Notes under the pieces: generated by a model | Told to the model about the DNA's origin: nothing | Database searches by the model: none | What the model saw: the letters and a program-made list of their open reading frames with translations, nothing else | Shown here: piece by piece, positions 35,829-44,191 of the stretch | Position numbering within the stretch: position 1 is the stretch's first letter | Layout of the letters: every line of letters begins with the position of its first letter | Assembly (NCBI RefSeq): GCF_000612585.1 | Contig: NZ_JFCA01000010.1 | Span: 1 to 64,000, forward strand | Length of the DNA: 64,000 nt | Source of the DNA: Pseudomonas sp. CHM02 | GTDB taxonomy: Bacteria > Pseudomonadota > Gammaproteobacteria > Pseudomonadales > Pseudomonadaceae | Direction: 5' to 3' | Made by a program: the position numbers and the translations under genes

Positions 35829-36902
35829 ATGGTCAGAGGCCTGTTGTGTGTTGCACTGCTGTTTGTCACCGTTGCCGCCCACGCCGACACCTGGCCCGAT
35901 AAAGACTGGGCCAAGGGCACGCAGATCGAAGGTCCTGCTGTCGAGGCCTTGGAGGCCTACGCTTTCCCGGCGCGCGACGACGCTACCCGCCAAGGCATTC
36001 GCACCGACGCGTTACTGGTGATCCGCGACGGCGAGGTCATCTATGAACGTTACGCAGCGCCCACCACGGCCAGCACGCCGCACCTCACCTGGTCGGTCAG
36101 CAAAAGCCTGATGGCTACTGTGCTGGGCGTGGCCTACGGCGATAACCGTTTCAAATTGACCGACCCAGTGGCGCGTTTTTACCCACCGATGAAACAGCAC
36201 CCGAGCGTGACCATGGCCGACCTGCTGCACTGGGCCTCGGGCCTGGACTGGCAGGAAGACTACGAATACGCGCCGCTGAAATCCTCGGTGGTGGCGATGC
36301 TCTACACCCGTGGTCGCAGCGATATGGCCGACTTTGCTGCCGACACCGCAGCAGCCAGCGCCCCGGGCCAGGCCTTTCGTTATTCCAGTGGCGACACCAA
36401 CCTGTTGTCAGCCGCCCTCAAAGGCATGCTCGGCCACAAGGCTTATATGAGCTACCCGTGGGATGCGCTGTTCAAGCCCCTGGGCATTCGCAGCGCCACT
36501 TGGGAAACCGACGCTGATGAAACGTTTGTCGCCTCGTCCTACGCCTACCTCACCGCTCGCGATCTGGCGCGTATTGGCCTGTTGATGGCACGTAATGGTC
36601 GCTGGGGGGATCAGCAACTGCTGCCCAAAGACTGGGTCGCCTTCAACCGCCAGCCGTTCGACAAATACAAAGTTGGTCAGGACGAAGCCGTTCCCGGTGG
36701 TCACTGGTGGCTCAACCAAGGCGCGCCGAGGCCGTGGCCCGATGCTCCGGCCGACACCTTCGCCGCCCTCGGCCACTGGGGCCAGGCGCTGTATGTGATG
36801 CCCGACGAACACCTGGTGATCGTGCGCTACGGCGATGACCGCGACGGCCGCTATCGTCATAACGAACTGCTCAAACGCGTGCTCGCGGCGGTGCAACCAT
36901 GA
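35829..36902 (+). CDS. Periplasmic serine hydrolase, class C beta-lactamase-like
   Basis: 357-residue exported protein. A signal peptide (GLLCVALLFVTVAAHA) is followed by the serine beta-lactamase-like fold with SxxK (SVSKSL, Ser near 89), a YSSGDTN motif in the YxN position, and an HWG segment near the C-terminus (LGHWGQALYVMP). Members include esterases, D-aminopeptidases and 6-aminohexanoate-dimer hydrolases; the substrate is unknown. It overlaps the next small gene by 4 nt. Confidence 0.85.
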   Translation: MVRGLLCVALLFVTVAAHADTWPDKDWAKGTQIEGPAVEALEAYAFPARDDATRQGIRTDALLVIRDGEVIYERYAAPTTASTPHLTWSVSKSLMATVLGVAYGDNRFKLTDPVARFYPPMKQHPSVTMADLLHWASGLDWQEDYEYAPLKSSVVAMLYTRGRSDMADFAADTAAASAPGQAFRYSSGDTNLLSAALKGMLGHKAYMSYPWDALFKPLGIRSATWETDADETFVASSYAYLTARDLARIGLLMARNGRWGDQQLLPKDWVAFNRQPFDKYKVGQDEAVPGGHWWLNQGAPRPWPDAPADTFAALGHWGQALYVMPDEHLVIVRYGDDRDGRYRHNELLKRVLAAVQP

Positions 36903-37213
36903 TGCGTCTTCGCCCGTTTACCAGCCTGTTTCTGCTGCTGTTGCTCGCCCTGCTGGGTTGGATCTGGCACGAGCGCGTCAACCTGCAAGCCTTCCCCGAC
37001 ATCATCGCGGCCTACACCGCCAAGGAGTATTGCTCGTGCCGCTACGTGGCGAACAACCCGGCGGAGTACTGCCGGGGCTATGTGAAGCAGTACGTGCCCA
37101 CCAGTGCGTTCAGGGATAACCCGGAGCGCAGTGAAGTGACGGCGAGTGGGTTGGGGCGCACGCACAGCGCACGGTGGTTGGGGGATCGCCAAGGCTGTCG
37201 CCTGTTGCCCTGA
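36899..37213 (+). CDS. Small membrane-anchored conserved hypothetical protein
   Basis: 104 residues with one N-terminal membrane helix (SLFLLLLLALLGWIW) and a periplasmic part containing several Cys (YCSCRYVANNPAEYCRGYV and a terminal RQGCRLLP). Its start overlaps the serine hydrolase stop (ATGA), so the two are coupled. The pattern YC-C-RY looks like a disulfide-bonded module. Function unknown; probably a partner of the hydrolase. Confidence 0.75.
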   Translation: MMRLRPFTSLFLLLLLALLGWIWHERVNLQAFPDIIAAYTAKEYCSCRYVANNPAEYCRGYVKQYVPTSAFRDNPERSEVTASGLGRTHSARWLGDRQGCRLLP

Positions 37214-37321
37214 GGTTCCACACAGTGGAACCACCTTTGATTGTCCTCGTGCGCACATCGCGGTTAGCTGGCGGTGTGTCGCAAACAAGAACGGGAACAC
37301 CCGCCTGTGAGGAGAATCACC

Positions 37322-38488
37322 ATGCGCCCACACCAGCACATCCTGGATTGGCTCAGCGACGTTGCCGGCGACTTGCACGCTGTGCGGCAGGACATCCATG
37401 CCCATCCTGAACTGGGCTTTGAGGAAAACCGCACTTCAGCACTTGTCGCCAAATCCTTGAAGGAGTGGGGCTACGAGGTGCATACCGGCATCGGCAAGAC
37501 GGGCGTGGTCGGCGTTTTGCGCAATGGCAGCAGCACGCGCACGCTCGGGCTGCGCGCCGACATGGACGCCTTGCCCATCATCGAAAACACCGGCGCGGCC
37601 TATACCAGCCAGCACGCCGGCTGCATGCACGCCTGTGGGCACGACGGGCACACCACTATGTTGCTCGGCGCCGCCCGCTACTTGGCGGCCACCCGGCAAT
37701 TCGACGGCACCCTGAACCTGATTTTCCAACCTGCCGAAGAAGGCCAGGGTGGCGCCGAAGCCATGCTCGCCGACGGTTTGCTGGAGCGTTTTCCCTGCGA
37801 CGGCCTGTTCGGCATGCACAATATGCCGGGCTTGCCGGCGGGGCACCTGGGCCTGCGAGCAGGGCCGATGATGGCATCCCAGGACTTGCTCACCGTGACC
37901 CTCGAAGGTGTTGGTGGTCATGGTTCCATGCCGCACCTGACCGTCGACCCGCTGGTGGCGGCGGCGAGTATGGTCATGGCGTTGCAGACGGTGGTGGCGC
38001 GCAATATCGACACCCAGGAAGCCGCCGTGGTCACGGTCGGCGCCCTGCAGGCCGGCCAGGCTGCCAACGTGATTCCCCAGGAGGCGTTATTGCGCCTGAG
38101 CCTGCGCGCGCTCAACCCCACGGTGCGCGAGCAGATGCTGGAGCGGGTCATGGCAATCATCCAGACCCAGGCCACCAGCTTCGGTTGCACGGTGCGCATC
38201 GAACACCGCCCGGCCTACCCGGTGCTGGTCAACCATCCCGAAGAAACCGAGTTCGCCCGCCAGGTCGGCGTGGCCTTGCTCGGTGCCGACGCGGTAGACG
38301 GCAACACCCGCATGCTCATGGGCAGCGAAGACTTTGCCTGGATGCTGCAGCGCTGCCCCGGCAGCTACCTGTTTATCGGCAACGGCGTGTCGCGGCCGAT
38401 GGTGCACAACCCCGCCTATGACTTCAACGACGACATCCTGCTGACCGGCGCCGCCTACTGGGGCGCGCTGGCCGAGAGCTGGCTGTAA
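37322..38488 (+). CDS. M20-family amidohydrolase (hippurate hydrolase/N-acyl amino acid type)
   Basis: 388-residue metallopeptidase-like amidohydrolase. Metal-binding signatures are RADMDALPI, GCMHACGHDGHTTMLLGAA and FQPAEEGQGGA; a lid/dimerisation domain (about 185-300) follows, then GSEDFAWM. GAGGAG lies before ATG 37322. It opens a same-strand cluster with an MFS permease, an amidase and an IclR regulator, suggesting uptake and hydrolysis of an amide or N-acyl compound. Confidence 0.9.
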   Translation: MRPHQHILDWLSDVAGDLHAVRQDIHAHPELGFEENRTSALVAKSLKEWGYEVHTGIGKTGVVGVLRNGSSTRTLGLRADMDALPIIENTGAAYTSQHAGCMHACGHDGHTTMLLGAARYLAATRQFDGTLNLIFQPAEEGQGGAEAMLADGLLERFPCDGLFGMHNMPGLPAGHLGLRAGPMMASQDLLTVTLEGVGGHGSMPHLTVDPLVAAASMVMALQTVVARNIDTQEAAVVTVGALQAGQAANVIPQEALLRLSLRALNPTVREQMLERVMAIIQTQATSFGCTVRIEHRPAYPVLVNHPEETEFARQVGVALLGADAVDGNTRMLMGSEDFAWMLQRCPGSYLFIGNGVSRPMVHNPAYDFNDDILLTGAAYWGALAESWL

Positions 38489-38582
38489 GAGCGAGCCTGC
38501 TCGCGAAGGTCGTTAACGATAACGCAGCGCTTTCAGATAGCCCGCGTCGCTTGTTCGTTCTTCGCGAGCAAGCTCGCTCCTC
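38489..38582. repeat. Paired REP-type inverted repeat
   Basis: GAGCGAGCCTGCTCGCGAA and TTCGCGAGCAAGCTCGCTCC are facing arms between the M20 and MFS genes. Confidence 0.8.
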
Positions 38583-38595
38583 AGGAGTGTTCCTC

Positions 38596-39906
38596 ATGCA
38601 GACTGCACAACAAGGCGTATCCCGCACTCGCCAGGTGGTGGCGGCCGTGATCGGCAATGCGCTGGAATGGTATGACTTCATCGTTTACGGCTTTCTGGCC
38701 AGCATCATCGCCCGGCAATTTTTCCCGTCGGAGGATGAGTACGCCTCGCTGCTGATGGCCTTGGCGACCTTCGGTGTCGGTTTTTTCATGCGCCCGGTGG
38801 GTGGGATCCTGCTGGGGATCTATTCCGACCGCAAAGGCCGCAAGGCGGCGATGCAGCTGATTATCCGGTTGATGACCGTGTCCATCGCATTGATCGCTTT
38901 CGCCCCCAACTACGCCGCCATCGGCATGGGCGCACCGTTGTTGATCGTGGTGGCGCGCATGCTCCAAGGGTTCGCCACGGGCGGTGAGTACGCGAGTGCC
39001 ACGGCGTTCCTGGTGGAAAGCGCACCGGCCCATCGCAAAGGTTTGTATGGCTCCTGGCAGTTGGTGGGGCAGTGCCTGGCGGTGTTTGGCGGGGCGGCGA
39101 TGGTGGCGGCGGTCACCCACTTCTTTGCCCCGGAAACCCTCGACCTGTGGGGTTGGCGCCTGCCGTTCGTGTTCGGCTTGCTGATCGGCCCGGTGGGGCT
39201 GTGGATTCGTCGGCACATGGAAGACCCGGAAGAGTTCCTCGAGGCTCGCAAACAGGCGACCGGGCCGGCACCGAGCCTGATGCAGGTGGTCCGCGAGCAT
39301 CGGCGCAGCATCCTGGTGTCCATGGGCCTGGCCTGCGGCGCTACCGTGTCGTTCTATGTGGTGCTGGTGAACATGCCGACCTTCGCCCACAAGAACCTGG
39401 GCCTGCCGCTGGATCAGGTGCTGATGGTGCAGATGTTCGCGGTGGCGCTGATGACCGTGGTGATCCCGCTGTCCGGGCTGCTGTCGGATCGCCTGGGGCG
39501 GCGGCCGGTGTTGATGGCCTTCACCCTGGCGTTCTTCGTGATGGTCTACCCGCTGTATGTGTGGGTTGCCGCCGCGCCGTCCATCGAGCGTCTGCTGGTG
39601 ATGCAGGTGATGCTGTGCACGGCCATCGGCGGCTTCTTCGGTCCTGCGCCGACCGCATTGGCCGAGCAGTTTCCCATCGAGGTGCGCTCGACCGGCGTGT
39701 CCGTGGCCTATAACGTGGCCGTCATGGTGTTCGGCGGTTTTGCGCCGCTGATTGTCACCTGGCTGAGCAAGGTGCTGGGCACGCCGGTGGCGCCATCGTT
39801 CTATGTGTTGTTCGCGTGCGTGCTGACGCTGCTGGGCACTTACTGCATGCAGGAGGCACCGCGGGCCAAGAAGCCGCTGCCGTTTTCCGAAGAGGTGAAA
39901 CCTTGA
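38596..39906 (+). CDS. MFS metabolite:H+ symporter
   Basis: 436-residue permease of the KgtP/ProP/citrate group: VIGNALEWYDFIVYGFLAS in TM1, RPVGGILLGIYSDRKGRK, and RMLQGFATGGEYASATAFL in TM4. AGGAG at 38583-38587 precedes ATG 38596. The stop overlaps the TTG start of the amidase gene (TTGA), so import and hydrolysis are probably coupled. The substrate is likely a carboxylate or amide. Confidence 0.88.
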   Translation: MQTAQQGVSRTRQVVAAVIGNALEWYDFIVYGFLASIIARQFFPSEDEYASLLMALATFGVGFFMRPVGGILLGIYSDRKGRKAAMQLIIRLMTVSIALIAFAPNYAAIGMGAPLLIVVARMLQGFATGGEYASATAFLVESAPAHRKGLYGSWQLVGQCLAVFGGAAMVAAVTHFFAPETLDLWGWRLPFVFGLLIGPVGLWIRRHMEDPEEFLEARKQATGPAPSLMQVVREHRRSILVSMGLACGATVSFYVVLVNMPTFAHKNLGLPLDQVLMVQMFAVALMTVVIPLSGLLSDRLGRRPVLMAFTLAFFVMVYPLYVWVAAAPSIERLLVMQVMLCTAIGGFFGPAPTALAEQFPIEVRSTGVSVAYNVAVMVFGGFAPLIVTWLSKVLGTPVAPSFYVLFACVLTLLGTYCMQEAPRAKKPLPFSEEVKP

Positions 39907-41345
39907 GTATTGTTGATTGGGATGCCACCGAGTTGTCGCGGGCGATCCATGCGCGGCAGGTGTCGTGCGAAGAAGTGATGCAGGCGTACCTGGCGCAGAT
40001 CCAGCGCTTCAACCCCAGTGTGAATGCGCTGGTGTCGCTGCGTGATGCCGACGACCTACTGGCTGAGGCACGGGCCTGTGACCGTGAGTTGGACCAGGGC
40101 CGCTCGCGCGGTTGGATGCACGGCATGCCCCAGGCCATCAAGGATTTGGCGGCCACCCGGGGCTTGCGCACCACCCTGGGCTCGCCGCTGTTCGCCGAGC
40201 ATGTGCCCACCGAAGACGCCATCAGCGTGGCGCGGGTGCGGGCCAGTGGCGCGATCATTATCGGCAAGAGCAACGTGCCGGAATTCGGCCTGGGCTCGCA
40301 GACCTACAACACGCTGTTCGGGACCACCGGCAATGCCTACGACCCCAGCCGGGTAGCCGGCGGCAGTAGCGGCGGGGCGGCGGTGGCCCTGGCGCTGCGC
40401 ATGCTGCCGGTGGCCGATGGCAGCGACATGATGGGCTCGCTGCGAAACCCCGCGGCGTTCAACAACGTGTTCGGTTTGCGCCCGTCCCAGGGCCGCGTGC
40501 CCTACGGGCCGACGCCGGAACTGTTCGTGCAGCAGTTGGGCACCGAAGGCCCGATGGGCCGCAGCGTGACGGATGTGGCGCGGTTGCTGAGTATCCAGGC
40601 GGGTTACGACCCGCGGGTGCCATTGTCCTCCAAGGAAGATCCGGCGATCTTCGGCCAGCCGTTGCAGCGTGATTTCAAGGGCGTGCGTGTGGGTTGGCTG
40701 GGGGATTACAACGGCTACCTGCCGATGGACGACGGGGTGCTGAGCCTGTGCGAATCGGCCCTCGGCGATTTCACCGCGCTGGGCTGCGCCGTGGAAAGCT
40801 GCCAGCCGGACTTTTCCATGGCGCGGCTGTGGCGCAGTTGGTTGGTGCATCGCCACTGGCTGGTGCACGGCAATCTCGGCGCGGCCTATGCCAACCCGAA
40901 GAAACGTGCGCTGCTCAAGCCCGAAGCACAATGGGAAGTGGAGGGAGGCCTGGGCTTGAGTGCCCAGCAGGTGTACCAGGCGTCGGTGGATCGCAGCGAG
41001 TGGTACCGCGCATTGGCCTCGTTGTTCGAGCGTTACGATTTCCTGTTGCTGCCCACCGCTCAAGTGTTCCCTTTCGATGCACAACACCCGTGGCCGCGCC
41101 TCGTTGGCGGGCGCGAAATGGACACCTATCACCGTTGGATGGAGGTGGTGATCGGCCCGACCCTGGCGGGGCTGCCGAGCATGAGCGTGCCGGTGGGCTT
41201 CAACCCTCAGGGCTTGCCCATGGGCGTGCAAATCATCGGCCCGGCTCAGGCCGATCGTGCGGTGCTGCAATTGGCCTACGCCCATGAGCAACTGACGCAA
41301 TGGGTTCAGCGGCGGCCGCCGGCGTGCCTTGACTCGACGGATTGA
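39903..41345 (+). CDS. Amidase-signature family hydrolase
   Basis: 480-residue AS-family amidase. The Ser-cisSer-Lys triad is visible: Lys near 80 (QAIKDLAA), the Gly/Ser-rich GGSSGGAA loop near 155, and nucleophile Ser near 180 (DMMGSLRNPA). The TTG start at 39903, after GAGGTG and overlapping the MFS stop, is chosen over a longer frame inside the MFS gene. It is third in the M20-MFS-amidase-IclR set. Confidence 0.9.
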   Translation: MSIVDWDATELSRAIHARQVSCEEVMQAYLAQIQRFNPSVNALVSLRDADDLLAEARACDRELDQGRSRGWMHGMPQAIKDLAATRGLRTTLGSPLFAEHVPTEDAISVARVRASGAIIIGKSNVPEFGLGSQTYNTLFGTTGNAYDPSRVAGGSSGGAAVALALRMLPVADGSDMMGSLRNPAAFNNVFGLRPSQGRVPYGPTPELFVQQLGTEGPMGRSVTDVARLLSIQAGYDPRVPLSSKEDPAIFGQPLQRDFKGVRVGWLGDYNGYLPMDDGVLSLCESALGDFTALGCAVESCQPDFSMARLWRSWLVHRHWLVHGNLGAAYANPKKRALLKPEAQWEVEGGLGLSAQQVYQASVDRSEWYRALASLFERYDFLLLPTAQVFPFDAQHPWPRLVGGREMDTYHRWMEVVIGPTLAGLPSMSVPVGFNPQGLPMGVQIIGPAQADRAVLQLAYAHEQLTQWVQRRPPACLDSTD

Positions 41346-41409
41346 TACGTGAGCGGGCCTGTATCTTGCTGTGAAAAATGATCATCCACCGGCACCAGGG
41401 AGATCGAAC

Positions 41410-42168
41410 ATGGAGACAGGCACCGTACGCTCGGTCGAGCGCGCACTGGCAATCGTCGAGTTGCTGGGCGAGCACCAGGCCTTGGGGCTGGAGGAGTTGC
41501 ACTACCTCACACGGCTGCCCAAGGCCACCGTGTCGCGCATGTTGCTGACCTTGCAGGAGCAGGACTGGGTCTATCGCGGCCTGAGTGATCGCCGTTACCG
41601 TCTGCGCGCCCAGCGGTTGTTCGGCGACACCCAGCAACGCTTCAAGCGCCAGGTAGTAGAAAGCGCGGCACCCTGGTTGCTGGCACTCAGCGAGCGCACC
41701 GGGTTGGTGGTGGATTTGTCCTGCTTTGACGGTGAACGCCTGGAAGTGATGGAAAGCGCGATCCCCACGGTGTTGCGCAAGCTCTACCCGAACAATTGCC
41801 AGATCGTCGGCCAGCACGCCAGCCTGTTTCATTCGGCGATGGGCAAGGCGTGCCTGACGCAGTTGTCGGCCGAAGAAGTGCAGCGCCTGGCAGGCCGCGA
41901 TCAGGTGGCGGCAGATGAGCAATACCAGGCCTGCGAGCAAACCCAGCACCAAGGCTTCGGCCAGCGAACCGAGGGTTATTGGGAGTATCCGGTGCGCCTG
42001 CCGTTTCTGATTCGTGCAGTGGCTTTGCCGGTACAGGCCAATGGCCGTTTGGTGGGAAGCATGGCATTGCACTGGCCAATGCATCAGGCGCCGGTGGAGC
42101 GCGTACTGAACTTGCATATGGCCAGCCTTGAAGAAACGGTCTGCGAAGTCCAACGGGCGTTGACCTGA
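41410..42168 (+). CDS. IclR-family regulator of the amidase cluster
   Basis: 252-residue IclR regulator. The HTH part is VERALAIVELLGEHQALGLEELHYLTRLPKATVSRML (about 9-45) and the effector domain follows. It begins 64 bp after the amidase stop on the same strand. Regulation of the upstream catabolic genes is inferred only from position. Confidence 0.88.
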   Translation: METGTVRSVERALAIVELLGEHQALGLEELHYLTRLPKATVSRMLLTLQEQDWVYRGLSDRRYRLRAQRLFGDTQQRFKRQVVESAAPWLLALSERTGLVVDLSCFDGERLEVMESAIPTVLRKLYPNNCQIVGQHASLFHSAMGKACLTQLSAEEVQRLAGRDQVAADEQYQACEQTQHQGFGQRTEGYWEYPVRLPFLIRAVALPVQANGRLVGSMALHWPMHQAPVERVLNLHMASLEETVCEVQRALT

Positions 42169-42178
42169 AGCCCCCCAT

Positions 42179-42279
42179 GTCGGCGCGAGTGTGCTCGCGA
42201 GAAAATCGAGGGACGTCGCGTACATTTTGAGTGTCCGCGTTATCGTTGACGTTTTTCGCGCGCAAGCTCGCTCCTACAA
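42179..42279. repeat. REP-type inverted repeat, degenerate
   Basis: GTCGGCGCGAGTGTGCTCGC and TCGCGCGCAAGCTCGCTCCT (ending ACA) are imperfect facing arms before the YceI gene. Confidence 0.6.
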
Positions 42280-42326
42280 GGGGTGTTTGCTACTGTTCGT
42301 TCAGGTTTTTCCGTCCACGAGTCTTT

Positions 42327-42917
42327 ATGTTCAACGCTTCTCTATGCAAACCCCTGGTCTTCGCCCTGCTGGCGGCGGCTGCGCTGCCTGTTCACGCCGA
42401 CTGGTACCTGGATAACGAATCCTCGCGCCTCTCTTTCGTTACCACCAAGAACACCGAGATCGCTGAGGTCCATCGCTTCCTGGTGCTGCACGGCAAGGTC
42501 GACAGCAAGGGCGCGGCGCAACTGGAGGTGGAACTGGAGTCGGTCAACAGCGGCATTCCGCTGCGCGATGAGCGCATGCGCAATCAGCTGTTCGAAATCA
42601 AGGCGTTCCCTGATGCGCTGATCAACGCGCAGATCAACCTGCCACCCATCAACGACCTGGCGCCTGGCGCGCAGCTGGAGTTGCGCCTGCCGTTATCCGT
42701 GACACTGCATGGCAAGACCCAGGCCTACAGCGCCGAGCTGCTGGCCACGCGCCTGGATGATCGGCGTTTCCAGGTGGTGACCCTGGAGCCGCTGGTGGTG
42801 CACGCCGAGGACTTCGATCTGGCGCCGGGTGTGGCTGCGTTGCGCAAGGCGGCGGGGCTCAAGTCGATCAGTTTGTCGGTGCCGGTGGGTGCGGTGCTGA
42901 TTTTTACGGCGCGCTGA
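42327..42917 (+). CDS. YceI-family periplasmic protein
   Basis: 196-residue exported YceI-like lipocalin-fold protein, predicted to bind an isoprenoid or other lipid. A signal peptide ends at LPVHADWYLDN, and the YceI start WYLDNESSRLSFVTTKN follows. ATG 42327 is used because it provides the signal peptide, though its ribosome site is weak. The stop is one base before the GTG of the phospholipase D-type gene. Confidence 0.85.
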   Translation: MFNASLCKPLVFALLAAAALPVHADWYLDNESSRLSFVTTKNTEIAEVHRFLVLHGKVDSKGAAQLEVELESVNSGIPLRDERMRNQLFEIKAFPDALINAQINLPPINDLAPGAQLELRLPLSVTLHGKTQAYSAELLATRLDDRRFQVVTLEPLVVHAEDFDLAPGVAALRKAAGLKSISLSVPVGAVLIFTAR

Positions 42918-42918
42918 C

Positions 42919-44076
42919 GTGAGTGGCGCGGTGTTCCCGTGGCGCAGCGCCAACCGTTTCGAGTTGTTGATCGACGGGCCGAATTTTTTCCCGCAGATGC
43001 TGGTGGGCATTGCCCGGGCGGAGCGCCAGGTTGATCTGGAGTTGTACCTGGTCGAAGCCGGCGCCTGCGCCGAAGAAATGGTCAAAGCCCTGGTGCAGGC
43101 TGCCGAACGGGGTGTGCGGGTGCGTTGCCTGTTCGATGATTACGGCAGCCTGGCGTTTACACTCGGGCTGCGCAAGCGCCTGACTGACGCCGGGGTGGCG
43201 TTGCGGTTCTACAATCGCCTGAACTGGCGCCGCTGGATGCGCAACCTCTACCGCGACCATCGCAAGCTGTTGCTGATCGACCAGAGCATCGCCGTGGTCG
43301 GCGGCACTGGCGTGACGGATGAGTTCTGGACGCCGGGGCAGGACAGCGCCGACTGGCATGAAGTGATGGTGCAGATCAGCGGCCCGCTGGTGCTGGATTG
43401 GCAGGCGCTGTTCGATCGCCAATGGCACGCCAACGCCGCGCGTCGCGAGTGGAAACCCGCTACTCACTTCGGGTTGCCGCGTTTGCCCAAGGTGCCGGCC
43501 ACCGGCCCAGGACTGGGGCGCGTGGCCTATGCCGACGCCCGCCAGCACCGGGATATCCTGCAATCGCTGATCCGCGCCTTGAACAGCAGCCAGCAGCGTA
43601 TCTGGCTGGCCACCCCGTATTTCCTGCCTACCTGGAGTGTGCGGCGGGCTTTGCGCCGTGCTGCCGGGCGCGGCGTGGATGTGCGCTTGCTGCTCACCGG
43701 CCCGCGTACCGATCACCCGTCCGTGCGTTACGCCGGTCACCGTTACTACCCGCGCCTGCTGCGTTCGGGCGTGCAGATCTTTGAATACCAGCCGTGCTTC
43801 CTGCACTTGAAGATGGTGCTGGTGGACGACTGGGTCAGCATTGGCTCGTGCAACTTCGACCACTGGAATTTGCGCTTCAACCTGGAAGCCAATCTGGAAG
43901 CGTTGGACCCTGAGTTGACGCGGGCGGTGGAAGGCAGTTTCGAGCGGGATTTCGACAAGAGCCAGGCCGTGAGCCTGGAGGCGTGGAAGTCGCGGCCGTT
44001 GTGGCGGCGGGTGAAGCAGCGGGTGTGGGGCTGGCTCGATCGGTTGGTGGTCAACCTGCTCGACCGACGCGGCTAG
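42919..44076 (+). CDS. Phospholipase D-superfamily phosphatidyltransferase (ClsB-like)
   Basis: 385-residue protein with two HKD motifs: DHRKLLLIDQSIAVVGG (about 112-128) and HLKMVLVDDWVSIGSCNFDH (about 295-314), as in cardiolipin synthases of the ClsB type. RFELLIDGPNFFPQML is a typical ClsB N-terminus. There is no N-terminal membrane pair. It starts with GTG directly after the YceI gene, so the two are likely co-expressed. Confidence 0.87.
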   Translation: MSGAVFPWRSANRFELLIDGPNFFPQMLVGIARAERQVDLELYLVEAGACAEEMVKALVQAAERGVRVRCLFDDYGSLAFTLGLRKRLTDAGVALRFYNRLNWRRWMRNLYRDHRKLLLIDQSIAVVGGTGVTDEFWTPGQDSADWHEVMVQISGPLVLDWQALFDRQWHANAARREWKPATHFGLPRLPKVPATGPGLGRVAYADARQHRDILQSLIRALNSSQQRIWLATPYFLPTWSVRRALRRAAGRGVDVRLLLTGPRTDHPSVRYAGHRYYPRLLRSGVQIFEYQPCFLHLKMVLVDDWVSIGSCNFDHWNLRFNLEANLEALDPELTRAVEGSFERDFDKSQAVSLEAWKSRPLWRRVKQRVWGWLDRLVVNLLDRRG

Positions 44077-44096
44077 TAAGAGCGCCGCTAATCAAA

Positions 44097-44170
44097 TGTG
44101 GGAGCTGGCTTGCCTGCGATAGCGGAGGTGAATATTCCACCGCTATCGCAGGCAAGCCAGCTCCCACATT
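44097..44170. repeat. Near-perfect paired REP inverted repeat
   Basis: ATGTGGGAGCTGGCTTGCCT continues GCGATAGCGG and is mirrored by CCGCTATCGC then AGGCAAGCCAGCTCCCACAT. It lies between converging cls-like and bglX genes, where the long stem could also stop transcription. Confidence 0.9.
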
Positions 44171-44191
44171 GACTGTGTTTACAGCTTTAGA

